Counted from the first letter of the stretch, positions 1 through 8,545 are shown. The stretch: 64,000 nt of DNA from CG2-30-44-17 sp964344725 (GCA_964344725.1 CAYFOI010000002.1:1-64000); one strand, 5' to 3'. Program-made: numbers and translations. The notes: generated from the sequence alone by a model not told the origin.

Positions 1-2
1 AC

Positions 3-671
3 AAGGTCGCAAGTGAGCTTCTAGAAAAGGTTAAGCAAGATTATGCTGAGATTGCTTCGGATTTTGATCTTACACGGCGTGGTAATTGGAAAGATTTTGA
101 GGTTTTTGATGAGTATTTCAATAGTGGAATGAAGATTCTTGATATTGGATGTGGAAATGGACGACTCAAGGAATATGTCGATTCTAAAGTTTCTGCTGAA
201 TATTATGGCACGGATAATAATGAGAAATTTATTGAGATAGCGGGTCAGCGTGGTGATCATTTCAAGGTTGGTGATTTTCTCGATCTCCCCTACTCTGATT
301 CGGAGTTCGATCTGATCTTGTCTGTTGCGGCTTTTCATCATCTGCCGTCGCAGAAGTTACAACTTCAAGGACTTGTCGAGGCGAGCCGCGTTATGAAGCC
401 TGGTGCCACGGGGATTTTCTTGGTATGGAATCTTTGGCAAAAAAAGTATGTAAAGCTCTTTTTCAAGAGTGTCTTGCGTTTTTTCGCTTCGTTTGGTAAA
501 TATGGCCTACATGACTTTTTCGTCCCATGGGACAAGAAAGCCGAAAGATACTACTTCGCATTTACAAAAAGGTCACTTAGAAAGGTTTTTGACAAAAGTG
601 GTCTTGAGATTGAGGCTCTTGACCTCACTCCGAGCAGAAAGAACTATTATATCGTTTTCAAAAATGAATAG
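3..671 (+). CDS. Class I SAM-dependent methyltransferase, 5' end cut by the window edge
   Basis: The reading frame is open from base 3, so the real start lies to the left; 222 codons are visible. The sequence shows motif I (KILDIGCGNGRL), then an acidic Asp in YGTDNN that would hold the ribose, and DLILSVAAFHHLP, the usual post-motif of UbiE/COQ5-type Rossmann methyltransferases. Upstream residues (YAEIASDFDLTR) resemble the N-terminus of this superfamily. The substrate cannot be told. Its stop overlaps the start of the WecG/TagA glycosyltransferase by 8 nt, so it probably acts in the same cell-surface glycan or lipid pathway. Confidence 0.85.
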   Translation, partial: KVASELLEKVKQDYAEIASDFDLTRRGNWKDFEVFDEYFNSGMKILDIGCGNGRLKEYVDSKVSAEYYGTDNNEKFIEIAGQRGDHFKVGDFLDLPYSDSEFDLILSVAAFHHLPSQKLQLQGLVEASRVMKPGATGIFLVWNLWQKKYVKLFFKSVLRFFASFGKYGLHDFFVPWDKKAERYYFAFTKRSLRKVFDKSGLEIEALDLTPSRKNYYIVFKNE

Positions 672-1491
672 AAAAGAAAGAGTTAAGGTTATGGGGGTAA
701 ACTTCGATCCGGTTACTTACAACGAAGCTTTGGATAGGATTTTTTTCATGCTTAAGGATGGCAAGCAGCATCAAATAGTGACTCCTAACCCTGAAATTCT
801 TCTTAAAGCTCAAAATGACGAGAAATACAGAAGGATTCTTAATCGTGCTAGCTTAAGTGTCGCGGATGGTACCGGGATTCTTTGGGCTGCTAGCCTAGAG
901 GGCAGTGTAAGCATTCGAAAAGGTCTTTGGCATATGTTTTTGATGTTTTTCAGGCCTAGTAAGATCAAAAAGATTCTTCCTGAGCGCGTTACTGGTGCAG
1001 ATCTAATGGGAGATGTTCTCAGCAGGGCTTCCAAAAACGGAAATAGTTACAAGGTATTCCTGCTTGGTGCTAGGGATGGCGCTGGTGAACAAATCAAAAA
1101 ATCTTATCATTTTAAAGATAAAAACTGCCAGATAGTTGGTACTTATGAGGGCTCCCCTGCCGCAAAAGATGAGTCTGTGATAGTTGCTAAAATCAAGGAC
1201 TCAAAGGCTGATATTTTGTTCGTTGCTTATGGCTCTCCAAATCAAGAAAAATGGATTTATAGAAATCTTAAAAAGATGCAAAATGTAAAAGTTGCTATCG
1301 GTGTTGGAGGTGCTTTTGACTTCCTTGCTGGGAATGTAAAGAGAGCTCCTAAGTTTTGGCGAAATGCGGGATTGGAGTGGCTTTGGAGGTTAATCAATCA
1401 GCCGCGTCGTTTACGAAGAATATGGAACGCCGTGTTTGTGTTTCCTTATCTAGTGGTTGTAAGGCGGATCAACATTCGTTTTGTGAAATAA
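664..1491 (+). CDS. WecG/TagA/CpsF family glycosyltransferase
   Basis: A 275-residue protein, usual for the family that transfers N-acetylmannosamine(uronic acid)-type sugars to lipid-linked acceptors in teichoic-acid linkage or surface polysaccharide synthesis. Visible signatures are VTPNPEILLKAQ, SVADGTGILWAA, RVTGADLM, VAYGSPNQEKW, GVGGAFDFLAG and the C-terminal LEWLWRLINQPRRLRR, which is basic and probably membrane-associated. ATG 664 is chosen because it gives the typical KVMGVNFDPVTYNEAL start region and overlaps the upstream stop by 8 nt (ATGAATAG); ATG 691 is the alternative. A weak terminator follows. Confidence 0.9.
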   Translation: MNRKERVKVMGVNFDPVTYNEALDRIFFMLKDGKQHQIVTPNPEILLKAQNDEKYRRILNRASLSVADGTGILWAASLEGSVSIRKGLWHMFLMFFRPSKIKKILPERVTGADLMGDVLSRASKNGNSYKVFLLGARDGAGEQIKKSYHFKDKNCQIVGTYEGSPAAKDESVIVAKIKDSKADILFVAYGSPNQEKWIYRNLKKMQNVKVAIGVGGAFDFLAGNVKRAPKFWRNAGLEWLWRLINQPRRLRRIWNAVFVFPYLVVVRRINIRFVK

Positions 1492-1512
1492 CTATTAACT
1501 AGGAACTAATAG

Positions 1513-1536
1513 CTAATAACTTGTTATTGGTTTTTT
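1513..1536 (+). terminator. Rho-independent terminator candidate after the glycosyltransferase
   Basis: CTAATAAC and GTTATTGG form an 8-bp AU-rich stem with a very tight loop, followed by six T. It lies 22 nt after the glycosyltransferase stop and just before the convergent small membrane-protein gene. Confidence 0.5.
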
Positions 1537-1540
1537 CAAG

Positions 1541-1837
1541 TTACTTCTTCTTCCGAGTGCTTTTCTTCTTTGGCTTTTCCTCTTCCATTCTCTCTTCGAT
1601 CTTTTCCTCGACGATTTTTATGATTGGGCCTATGTGTTTGCCGAGGCTTCTTGCTGCATTAATCGGTTTCATCACATATGTATTCACTTTTTCCGCTGTG
1701 TCTTTCGCTGAAGCTACTACTTTGTTTGCGTCTCTGAGAATCAGGATCAGGTAAATTAGTGTTATGCATCCAAAAATAGCAAACAGCGCGATTGCTATCG
1801 CGATTGTGATATAAAGCAAGTCAAGTGGAGTAAGCAT
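1541..1837 (-). CDS. Small membrane protein with cytoplasmic charged tail (unknown)
   Basis: 98 residues. One strong N-terminal membrane segment (about residues 8-32) is followed by a soluble amphipathic helical stretch and a C-terminal run of Glu then Lys/Arg (MEEEKPKKKSTRKKK). The layout recalls DUF948/YtxH-like proteins, but no family signature is definite. ATG is preceded by an A-rich leader (AAACAAAAACAAA) with no Shine-Dalgarno, as for many genes here. It is the last gene of the gatB strand run, about 50 nt beyond the gatB stop. Confidence 0.7.
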   Translation of the reverse strand: MLTPLDLLYITIAIAIALFAIFGCITLIYLILILRDANKVVASAKDTAEKVNTYVMKPINAARSLGKHIGPIIKIVEEKIEERMEEEKPKKKSTRKKK

Positions 1838-1890
1838 TTTGTTTTTGTTTAAAGTTTTTGTCTAGCAGTAAGTATACCGTAGCTGCTTTG

Positions 1891-3315
1891 CTATTGTAAG
1901 AGTTTTTTGATGATTTCAGACACCATGCCAGGGTTCGCTTGTCCTTTTGAAAGCTTCATGACCTGTCCTATTAATGCACCTATTGCCCTATCTTTCCCGC
2001 CTTTTATGTCTTCGACTGCACCTGGATTCTCATCTATCACCTGCTGGCATAGTTTTTCTATAAGGCCTTCGTCTGAAACCTGCTTGAGGCCCTTCTCTGA
2101 AACGATGTCTTTTGGTGATTTTCCTGATGCATACATCTCTTCGAAAACCTCTCCTTTCGCAACGTTATTCGAGATCTCGCCTGAATCTACTAGCTCGATC
2201 AGCTCTGCGAGGAGTTCTGGTGTCACATTGCAGCTTTCTAGGTCTTTTTGCTCTTCTTTCAGATGTTTAAGCAGGATTGTTGTAATAAACGAGTTTGAAG
2301 ATTTTGGGTTTCCGGACAGTTTCGCGGTTTCTTCGAAGAAGTCTGACAGTTCAGGAGTTTCTGTTAGCAGGTAAGCATCTTCTGGTTTTAGCCCGAATTC
2401 CTCTATAAAGCGTTTTTTTCGATCGAATGGGAGTTCTGGCAATTCTTCTTTTAGCTTATCTATGTCTCCTGCAGTCACCGTCATTGGTGGGAGGTCTGGT
2501 TCTGGAAAGTATCTATAGTCATGAGCTTCTTCTTTTGTTCTCTGAGAGGTTGTGACTTCGTTCTTTACATCAAAACCACGTGTTTCTTGAATTATTTCTT
2601 CTCCCGATTCTAGCGCTTCGACCTGTCTTTTAAATTCGTAATCTAGGGCTTTTTCTAAGAAGCGGAATGAGTTTAGGTTCTTAACCTCGACCTTCGTACC
2701 GAATTTCGTCTCCCCTTTTTTGCGAATCGAGATGTTTATATCGAATCTCATCATTCCTTTCTCCATGTCACAGTCTGACGAGCCAACATACCTTAGAATC
2801 TTCTGCATTTCTTTCGCATACGCTGATGCTTCCTCAGTCGAATACAGTTCCGGCTCCGAAACGATCTCCATAAGAGGTGTTCCTGCCCTGTTGTAGTCAC
2901 AAAGAGTGCCGGCAGATTCGTGAGTTAGTTTGCCTGCGTCATCTTCCAGGTGGAGTCTTGTTATTCCTACTTTTCTAGTCTCGCCATTCACCTCAAACTC
3001 TATGTATCCATTCTCCGATACCGGCTGGTCGTATTGCGATATCTGATATCCTTTTGGAAGGTCTGGGTAGAAGTAGTTCTTTCTGTCGAATTTGGAGAAG
3101 CTTGGGATATTGCAATGAAGTGCCAGGGCTGCTTTTAGTCCTTTTAGGTAAGCTTTTTTGTTTGTGACTGGCAATGTTCCAGGTAGCCCCATGCAAATTG
3201 GGCATGTATTTATGTTCGGTTCTTTGCGAAAAGAGTCGTTGTTGCATGAGCAGAACATCTTGGTTTTAGTGTTTACCTGTGCGTGTATTTCGAGGCCGAT
3301 TATTGGTTCGTACAT
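1891..3315 (-). CDS. gatB: Aspartyl/glutamyl-tRNA(Asn/Gln) amidotransferase subunit B
   Basis: 474 residues. GatB binds the misacylated tRNA and, with GatA and GatC, converts Glu-tRNA(Gln) or Asp-tRNA(Asn) to the amide form. The N-terminus YEPIIGLEIHAQ is diagnostic; Cys22, Cys24, Cys38 and Cys41 match the zinc site; GYQISQYDQP, LHLEDDAGKLTH, DYNRAGTPLMEIVSEPE and DYRYFPEPDLPP are family signatures; the tail (KLSKGQANPGMV) is the GatB/YqeY domain. ATG 3315 is chosen because it starts right at this domain; the longer frame would add residues encoded by the repeat-like leader. gatA and gatC are not beside it. Confidence 0.96.
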   Translation of the reverse strand: MYEPIIGLEIHAQVNTKTKMFCSCNNDSFRKEPNINTCPICMGLPGTLPVTNKKAYLKGLKAALALHCNIPSFSKFDRKNYFYPDLPKGYQISQYDQPVSENGYIEFEVNGETRKVGITRLHLEDDAGKLTHESAGTLCDYNRAGTPLMEIVSEPELYSTEEASAYAKEMQKILRYVGSSDCDMEKGMMRFDINISIRKKGETKFGTKVEVKNLNSFRFLEKALDYEFKRQVEALESGEEIIQETRGFDVKNEVTTSQRTKEEAHDYRYFPEPDLPPMTVTAGDIDKLKEELPELPFDRKKRFIEEFGLKPEDAYLLTETPELSDFFEETAKLSGNPKSSNSFITTILLKHLKEEQKDLESCNVTPELLAELIELVDSGEISNNVAKGEVFEEMYASGKSPKDIVSEKGLKQVSDEGLIEKLCQQVIDENPGAVEDIKGGKDRAIGALIGQVMKLSKGQANPGMVSEIIKKLLQ

Positions 3316-3356
3316 TTTAGTTTGAAGTTGGAAAATAGAAGTTTGAAGTGGATGGT
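3316..3356 (-). repeat. Quasi-repeat leader before gatB
   Basis: Read on the minus strand, this spacer holds two copies of ACTTCAAACT separated by a TTCTATTTTCCA stretch and runs into the gatB ATG. It occupies the position taken by CCCTAAA-type tracts before rplI, ileS and purB, directly after a P2-P1 hairpin pair. Confidence 0.6.
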
Positions 3357-3415
3357 GTTTTGCCGAAGGCAAAACATCTATTTGTTATTGGCCTGTGCGC
3401 CTTTGGCGCGGCCTG
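3357..3415 (-). repeat. Tandem palindromic module P2-P1 (copy 1)
   Basis: P1 (3357-3375) is GTTTTGCC-gaa-GGCAAAAC. P2 (3390-3415) is a GCGCC-TTT-GGCGC hairpin flanked by direct GGCCTG copies. Relative to gatB the order is P2, P1, quasi-repeat, ATG, the same as before rplI and ileS. The P2 half lies inside the coaE reading frame and encodes its last residues (GRAKGAQA). Confidence 0.8.
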
Positions 3416-3971
3416 TGATCTGATTGTAAACTTTTTGCAGGTTCTGGCCAAAGGTTTTTTTGTTACCGGTGTTTTTTATGAGGAAATCTGGTTTAATGCT
3501 TTTTAAATCTTTAAAGTTGTCGATTTTTTCGAGATATTTTGTTCGAATCCTTGGTAATCGCTGTTTCTTAGGGGTTTCTATCAGTATGATTTTTTTACAA
3601 AGGTGTAGGAATTTTTCTGATGGAGCGCCTATTTCGATGAAGATCGTTTCTTTTTGCGATTTGTCGATGGCTTTTTGGATTTCGCAAAGTACTAAAGGAT
3701 GTACTATCTTCTCCAAGATTCTTAGTTTCTTCTGGTCTTTTGATACGAAGATCCCGAGCCTGGCTTTGTTTACGGCTCCTTTTTTCAGGAATTCATCCCC
3801 AAAGAAAGTTTCTATTTTCTTTGCGCCGATATTCCCTTTTTTATACAAATTGGCAACTATTGCGTCGCAATCGACAAAGGTTGCTCCTAGGCTTTCGAAA
3901 AAGCGACCTGCGAAAGACTTCCCAGATGCGATGCGGCCTATTATTCCTATGATGTTCTTCTTTTTTGTCAT
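3378..3971 (-). CDS. coaE: Dephospho-CoA kinase, divergent
   Basis: 197 residues. The enzyme phosphorylates the 3'-OH of dephospho-CoA with ATP, the last step of CoA synthesis. The P-loop GIIGRIASGKS (residues 7-17), ATFVDCDAIV with the catalytic-region Asp, and RILEKIVHPLV support the call; the usual VPLLFE segment is replaced by FIEIGAPSE, so it is a divergent member. ATG 3971 lies 1 nt after the stop of the PH-domain gene and has GAGG upstream. The last residues GRAKGAQANNK come from a P2 repeat, so the tail looks like a late addition. Confidence 0.8.
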   Translation of the reverse strand: MTKKKNIIGIIGRIASGKSFAGRFFESLGATFVDCDAIVANLYKKGNIGAKKIETFFGDEFLKKGAVNKARLGIFVSKDQKKLRILEKIVHPLVLCEIQKAIDKSQKETIFIEIGAPSEKFLHLCKKIILIETPKKQRLPRIRTKYLEKIDNFKDLKSIKPDFLIKNTGNKKTFGQNLQKVYNQITGRAKGAQANNK

Positions 3972-3972
3972 G

Positions 3973-4569
3973 TTATTTACCTCTTCTTTGTTCTTGAACC
4001 ATTTGCACAAGCAAATCTTTAAGCGCGGTTTCATCCTTAAAATTCTTGGCTCTCACAAATTTCTCCTGGTACTTAAGGACTTCTCTTTCGACACTTTTTG
4101 GAAATGCTACGTTTTCCAAAGTGACCACTGTCCCTGTTCCTAGTCTTTCTACCATAATATCACCATAGTTCATTATTGTTCCCCAGAAACCTTGAATCTG
4201 ATATGTAATCCCTTCTATTGTATGGTATTCGATTCTGGTTGATGATTTATTAAAAAAGCCATCCCATTGCAGATCTATTATCCCAAGATTGGTAATTATC
4301 CATGCGTCCATGTACCAATCTAGCAATTTGTATATAAACATTAATCCCCCTATGACTGCCCATCCAACCCAAACCACGAAAAACGGTGGCATTATCACGT
4401 TAAACCCAAGTGGCAATACTACTCCTAGTACTAGAGCCTTGAAAAATGATGCGTATTCTATAAACGGATGCGTATGTGCAACAAAATATATTTTCTCGCC
4501 CTGGTTGAGGTAACTTCTAAAAAGAATATTTGCTAGCATCTTTTGATATTTGTTTGCATTACGCCTCAA
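3973..4569 (-). CDS. Membrane protein with bacterial PH domain
   Basis: 198 residues. Two hydrophobic segments (about 41-62 and 66-85) are followed by a bPH-like domain (MDAWIITNLGIIDLQW, STRIEYHTIEGITYQIQGFWGTIMNYGDIMVE), the YdbS/YdbT-type arrangement of membrane-anchored PH modules. Function is unknown; these proteins are envelope-associated. The longest frame starts with TTG at 4569; ATG 4539 (MLANILFRSY) is possible. It is translationally linked to coaE with a 1-nt gap, though a shared function is not obvious. Confidence 0.75.
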   Translation of the reverse strand: MRRNANKYQKMLANILFRSYLNQGEKIYFVAHTHPFIEYASFFKALVLGVVLPLGFNVIMPPFFVVWVGWAVIGGLMFIYKLLDWYMDAWIITNLGIIDLQWDGFFNKSSTRIEYHTIEGITYQIQGFWGTIMNYGDIMVERLGTGTVVTLENVAFPKSVEREVLKYQEKFVRAKNFKDETALKDLLVQMVQEQRRGK

Positions 4570-4648
4570 ATTTACATAAAAAAGATCACCTTGTAAATGC
4601 TCCTGCCAAGATGTAGATTACTCGTTGGTTAAATTAAATACAAAAACA

Positions 4649-5380
4649 ATGAACCCTGCGCCTAAAAAGGCTGAGAAAGATCTTGAAGACGAAGTCTATT
4701 ATGACGGCTCTTCTAAAATAGTTTACGTCGCGAAAAGCACTTTTTGGTTCCTTGTAGATGTGTCTATTAATGCTGTTATTATCATTGTGCTTGTTTTTAT
4801 AATAAGAGGTCTTATCTTCTCTCCGTTTCAGGTTAGCGGACCTTCGATGTGTGATACTTTGAATAATTTCAACGGGAATTGCGTTCATGGTAACGGCGAA
4901 TACATTATTGTTAACAAGTTCTCTTATTTCGATTTTTTCGGGTGGTCTATATCGGATTATGACCGTGGTGACGTGATAGTTTTTGAGCCTCCTGAGGGTG
5001 AAGATGGTGAGTTTTTTATAAAAAGAGTCATAGGTTTACCAGGAGAGACCGTTGAGCTTATCGACGGAGAAGTTTATATCTACAATGATGAGCATCCGGA
5101 TGGGTTCAAGCTAGATGAGCAGTATCTCAACGAGGGGAATTACGGAAAAACCTATCCTTTTACGACTACTCTTACGGAATTTTACGTAGAAGAGGGTACT
5201 TATTTTGTTATGGGCGACAATAGGCGTGCCAGTAGTGATTCAAGGCGATGTTTCGGCAATGTGGATTGCGATGAAGAAGGAGCGCTTCTGTCAAAAGATC
5301 TTATCGAGGGAAAAGGATGGTTGATATTATGGCCGCTAGACAGAATTAGGATCCTTTCGGACTATGATTACGGTATGTAG
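4649..5380 (+). CDS. lepB: Signal peptidase I
   Basis: 243 residues, an S26 membrane peptidase that removes signal peptides from exported proteins. One N-terminal membrane segment (about 36-57) precedes the catalytic SGPSM with Ser66; the general-base Lys125 lies in FFIKRVIGLPGE; the GDNR box (YFVMGDNRRASSDSR) follows near 195. ATG 4649 is preferred over an upstream TTG. Exported substrates in this window include the giant beta-helix protein and the M23/SLH protein. There is an extra stretch with two Cys (CDTLNNFNGNC) just after the Ser, not part of the common core. Confidence 0.95.
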   Translation: MNPAPKKAEKDLEDEVYYDGSSKIVYVAKSTFWFLVDVSINAVIIIVLVFIIRGLIFSPFQVSGPSMCDTLNNFNGNCVHGNGEYIIVNKFSYFDFFGWSISDYDRGDVIVFEPPEGEDGEFFIKRVIGLPGETVELIDGEVYIYNDEHPDGFKLDEQYLNEGNYGKTYPFTTTLTEFYVEEGTYFVMGDNRRASSDSRRCFGNVDCDEEGALLSKDLIEGKGWLILWPLDRIRILSDYDYGM

Positions 5381-5390
5381 TTGCGGCTTA

Positions 5391-5582
5391 TTAAAAAGCT
5401 ACCAAAAGCAGTAGTGCCGCGATGCCTATTACGGGTAACAAGCAGAATCCGCTTCCGCCGCCGTCAATTGCTCCTGGCCTTGGCCTCCTGAATAATCCCG
5501 GCCTCCTTAGGCGTGGAGGTCTAAAGCGCCTTCCTCCTGGCCCTCTACCTGCGCCTATGCCTCTTCTTGGTTTTGGTGACAT
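5391..5582 (-). CDS. Small Arg/Gly/Pro-rich protein with C-terminal membrane anchor (unknown)
   Basis: 63 residues. The first 38 are almost entirely Arg, Pro and Gly (e.g. GAGRGPGGRRFRPPRLRR), then GGGSG leads into a C-terminal hydrophobic helix (FCLLPVIGIAALLLLVAF). This would give a tail-anchored protein with a strongly basic cytosolic arm. No family is recognised. It starts 3 nt after the upstream gene stop, so it belongs to the same minus-strand operon as the UDG gene. Confidence 0.6.
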   Translation of the reverse strand: MSPKPRRGIGAGRGPGGRRFRPPRLRRPGLFRRPRPGAIDGGGSGFCLLPVIGIAALLLLVAF

Positions 5583-5585
5583 AAT

Positions 5586-5978
5586 TTAATAGTTTTTACT
5601 GGTTATATAAGATTCAAGCAAAACTATAATTGCTACTACGAGTAGTCCGTTCCACCATGTAAGTACGCCTAGCAGCAAGAATGCTAAGCAAATTATCGTA
5701 CATAATGACAATAGTAGTCCTTGCCTAATTGATGTATTTATATAGCTTATGCTGACTTCATTCTGGGTAACCCATTTTCTTAGATAGAATCCGGTCAATG
5801 TGAATATGCAAGTCAAAGCTATCAAGAGACTCAAGAAGAATAGCGCCAAGGCTAGTCCTGTCGATTCATATGGGTCTAGTTTCATCACCACGACTAGCCA
5901 TCCAACTGTGCTAATACCACCGGCTATTATTAATGGTTGTATATATTTCTTTTCTGGATTGAAAGGTTCAGCGTTCAT
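5586..5978 (-). CDS. Four-helix small membrane protein (unknown)
   Basis: 130 residues with four hydrophobic segments (about 15-33, 40-65, 86-106, 108-125) and a short charged loop (RKWVTQNEVSISY) in the middle. No catalytic motif is visible. Its start overlaps the 3' end of the uracil-DNA glycosylase gene by 11 nt, pointing to translational coupling. Confidence 0.7.
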   Translation of the reverse strand: MNAEPFNPEKKYIQPLIIAGGISTVGWLVVVMKLDPYESTGLALALFFLSLLIALTCIFTLTGFYLRKWVTQNEVSISYINTSIRQGLLLSLCTIICLAFLLLGVLTWWNGLLVVAIIVLLESYITSKNY

Positions 5979-6555
5979 TTAGATTTTCGTTTTTAATTTT
6001 TTTTAGAAGTTTGGGGATGCGTTTGATATCTTCCATTAGTATCTCTCTGTATGATCCATTGTAGAGCGCTACAGCTGGATGGTACATGGGATAATAAACT
6101 TGTTTTCCTCCAGTTATTCCTTTGTATCTCTTTGCTTTGCCGTGCACTTGGGATATTTTTAATCCTGGCAGAAAGCGATTCATCGAGTGTCTTCCCAACG
6201 TAACTATCAATGCTGGCTTGATAGTTTTTATTTGCTCTTCCAGGTATGGCCAGCAAGCTTCTATCTCTTCAGGCAAAGGATCGCGATTGCCTGGCGGTCT
6301 ACATTTTACTACATTTGCTATGTAAACATCTTCACGCTTCAATCCAGCAGCTTCCAATAATTGGTCTAGGAATTTACCTGCTGCACCTACAAACGGCCTA
6401 CCTTGAAGATCCTCGTCTTTCCCTGGCCCTTCGCCTATAAACATGACTTCCGCTTTTTCGCTGCCTTCTCCTGGCACAGAATTGGTCCTGCCTTCGTGTA
6501 AAAGGCATTTTTTGCATTTGCGACACTTTTCCTCGATGTCTTTAAGATTGGTCAT
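5968..6555 (-). CDS. Uracil-DNA glycosylase, family 4 (Fe-S)
   Basis: 195 residues. It excises uracil from DNA in base-excision repair. Cys14 and Cys17 in the CRKCKKC start plus two later Cys (VKCRPPGNRDP and EIEACWPYL) fit the 4Fe-4S ligands; GEGPGKDED is the catalytic motif A and MYHPAVALY the C-terminal His motif. A related SPO1-polymerase-like protein is possible but the full motif set fits UDG4. It overlaps the upstream membrane-protein gene by 14 nt and the downstream one by 11 nt. Confidence 0.93.
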   Translation of the reverse strand: MTNLKDIEEKCRKCKKCLLHEGRTNSVPGEGSEKAEVMFIGEGPGKDEDLQGRPFVGAAGKFLDQLLEAAGLKREDVYIANVVKCRPPGNRDPLPEEIEACWPYLEEQIKTIKPALIVTLGRHSMNRFLPGLKISQVHGKAKRYKGITGGKQVYYPMYHPAVALYNGSYREILMEDIKRIPKLLKKIKNENLNER

Positions 6556-7522
6556 TTGTTCTGCAAGTTATGATTATCCCTACAAGGATAAAGACTGCTC
6601 CTGCTGCGGTTAGTATGATTCCATGCAGCTGGACTCTGTCTGTTAGGAGTTTTATTAATACCATTACTGTTGCCATGCTCTCTTCTATCATTTCCACAGA
6701 CATATCGGGTGTTTCTTCTGCTATCCTAGGGATCATTGTGTTCATCGTACCGTCTATCGTAAGGTTGATTATTGCCAAAGGTAGTCCGCTCCAGAAAAAT
6801 GCGTTACCTATCCATTTCAATACTGATGAGAAAGGCTTGAATATTATAAGTGCCATGAGCATTACTAACAGAAAATACGTTGCTAGTAGTGCTGCCTTTA
6901 GCTGAGTATTGTTCTGTATTACTAGCTCCATCACGTCTCTAACCTTGTCTGGCAGAACTGTTAAGTCTATCTCTGTTTCATCAGGCATATCGTCGAACAT
7001 TGAAGTGTTCTCTATCTCTAGACCTTTTATCAATTCTTCTTGGCTTACTCCAGATGGTATGCAGGTAATCATCTCTCCTCCTTCCAAATCGAAATCTGCA
7101 ATTGTTTTTTCTGGGCATTCTTCCATTTCGTATACCATATCTGTCATTACGTTGTTCATTACTTGCGGCAAATTCTCTTTGATCACGGAAAGGTCGACAG
7201 TTATTGTCTCTGGTAGTGGCTCTTGCATTAATTGAGCTACGAGGTCTTCTGTTATTCCTGCCAATGATTCTTTGGGCAGGATTGTTTCCATTTGATCTGT
7301 AATTTCGTGAGGATCAAACATGCTGTCTTCCTCTGTCTGCATAGCGTTTTCTATATTGTTTTCTACGTAACTCGTAAGGGTGTCGTAGATTTCGCTTATC
7401 ACTACTTCGTCTGTGTAGAAATTTGGGCTTAAATATGTTTCCAGCCCTGCGTAAATAAAACTTATCACAGGTGCTATTAACAGGATTATGAAAAGCATAA
7501 TTCCAGCAAAAAATTTTCTCAT
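6542..7522 (-). CDS. Membrane protein with large extracytoplasmic domain (unknown)
   Basis: 326 residues from ATG 7522. An N-terminal membrane segment (about 5-25), an acidic mostly helical outside domain of about 190 residues with many Met/Glu/Asp, then three hydrophobic segments at the C-terminus. No recognised domain. The longer frame to 7624 is rejected because ATG 7522 is preceded by the A-rich ACAAAACAAAT leader seen elsewhere. The two Cys pairs (EECPEK, ITCIPSG) could form a disulphide outside the cell. Confidence 0.75.
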   Translation of the reverse strand: MRKFFAGIMLFIILLIAPVISFIYAGLETYLSPNFYTDEVVISEIYDTLTSYVENNIENAMQTEEDSMFDPHEITDQMETILPKESLAGITEDLVAQLMQEPLPETITVDLSVIKENLPQVMNNVMTDMVYEMEECPEKTIADFDLEGGEMITCIPSGVSQEELIKGLEIENTSMFDDMPDETEIDLTVLPDKVRDVMELVIQNNTQLKAALLATYFLLVMLMALIIFKPFSSVLKWIGNAFFWSGLPLAIINLTIDGTMNTMIPRIAEETPDMSVEMIEESMATVMVLIKLLTDRVQLHGIILTAAGAVFILVGIIITCRTNDQS

Positions 7523-7609
7523 ATTTGTTTTGTTTTTAGGATTCCTTCCCAATTTATCAAATAGAGTGTTAAAATTGAAGGTGTAATTTGTTTTTAGATC
7601 TTTAGAAAT

Positions 7610-8545
7610 ATGCAAAAAATCCACGTTGTTTTTATGGGCACCCCTCAGTTCGCAGTTCCTGTCTTGCAGGCTTTATGCGATGATGGAAATGTGGTTGTAG
7701 ACATGGTTATAACCCAACCCGACAAGCCCGCTAATCGTGGCAAAATCATGACACCTCCCCCTGTCAAAGTGGTTGCGGAAGAACTTGGCCTAGCTATTGT
7801 GCAGCCTGACAATGTAAATGGAGATGATGTGGTCCGTATGATTTCGGATGTAGATCCCGATTTCATAGTGGTCGTTGCTTATGGGCAGATTTTAGATAAA
7901 GAGGTTTTGTCTCTGGCTAAAACAGAAATCTTAAATGTTCATGCTTCTTTGCTGCCTAAGTGCAGAGGGGCTTCTCCTATTCAATCCGCTATCTTGTCTG
8001 GAGACGAAAAGACTGGAGTTTCTGTTATGGGAGTTAGAAGAAAGATGGATGCTGGGCCTGTGTATTTAACCGCTAAAACTGTTATTGGGGATAAAGATTT
8101 TCTAGGTTTGTCAGAAGAACTATCCGAATTAGGCGCGAGGTCTTTGCTTAAAGTGATTAAAGATTTTAATTCTTTTGTCCCAAAAGATCAGGATCATAAT
8201 TCCGCAACTTATTGCAAGAAAGTTACGCGCAAAGATGGTTTGGTTTCTTTTCAGGGCATGGACTCTGCTGAAATTTTGAGAAGATACAAAGCTTTTTATG
8301 GATGGCCAGGGATATTTACCAAATTGGGTGGCAAGCGTTTGATACTTAGTGAAATTGCTCATAGCGATATCGAGTGTTGTTCGGAGCCTGGCTGTGTATG
8401 CGAAGTTAAATCTAGGATTTACGTTACTTCCAAAGACAATTCATCTATTGAGCTTAAGAGGGTTAAGTTAGAAGGGAAAAAAGAGATGAATATTTCGGAT
8501 TTTATTCGTGGTCATCAGGACTTCCTGGGGTCGTATCTTGCATAG
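7610..8545 (+). CDS. fmt: Methionyl-tRNA formyltransferase
   Basis: 311 residues, normal length. It formylates Met-tRNA(fMet) using 10-formyl-THF. VFMGTPQFAVPVL, ITQPDKPANRGK, VAYGQIL and the catalytic signature LNVHASLLPKCRGASPIQ followed by SGDEKTGVSVM are all present, and the C-terminal OB-like domain is recognisable (YKAFYGWPGIF). It is divergent from the membrane-protein gene at 7522, sharing about 90 nt of intergenic DNA, and its 3' end overlaps the convergent O-antigen-ligase-like gene by 44 nt. Confidence 0.97.
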   Translation: MQKIHVVFMGTPQFAVPVLQALCDDGNVVVDMVITQPDKPANRGKIMTPPPVKVVAEELGLAIVQPDNVNGDDVVRMISDVDPDFIVVVAYGQILDKEVLSLAKTEILNVHASLLPKCRGASPIQSAILSGDEKTGVSVMGVRRKMDAGPVYLTAKTVIGDKDFLGLSEELSELGARSLLKVIKDFNSFVPKDQDHNSATYCKKVTRKDGLVSFQGMDSAEILRRYKAFYGWPGIFTKLGGKRLILSEIAHSDIECCSEPGCVCEVKSRIYVTSKDNSSIELKRVKLEGKKEMNISDFIRGHQDFLGSYLA

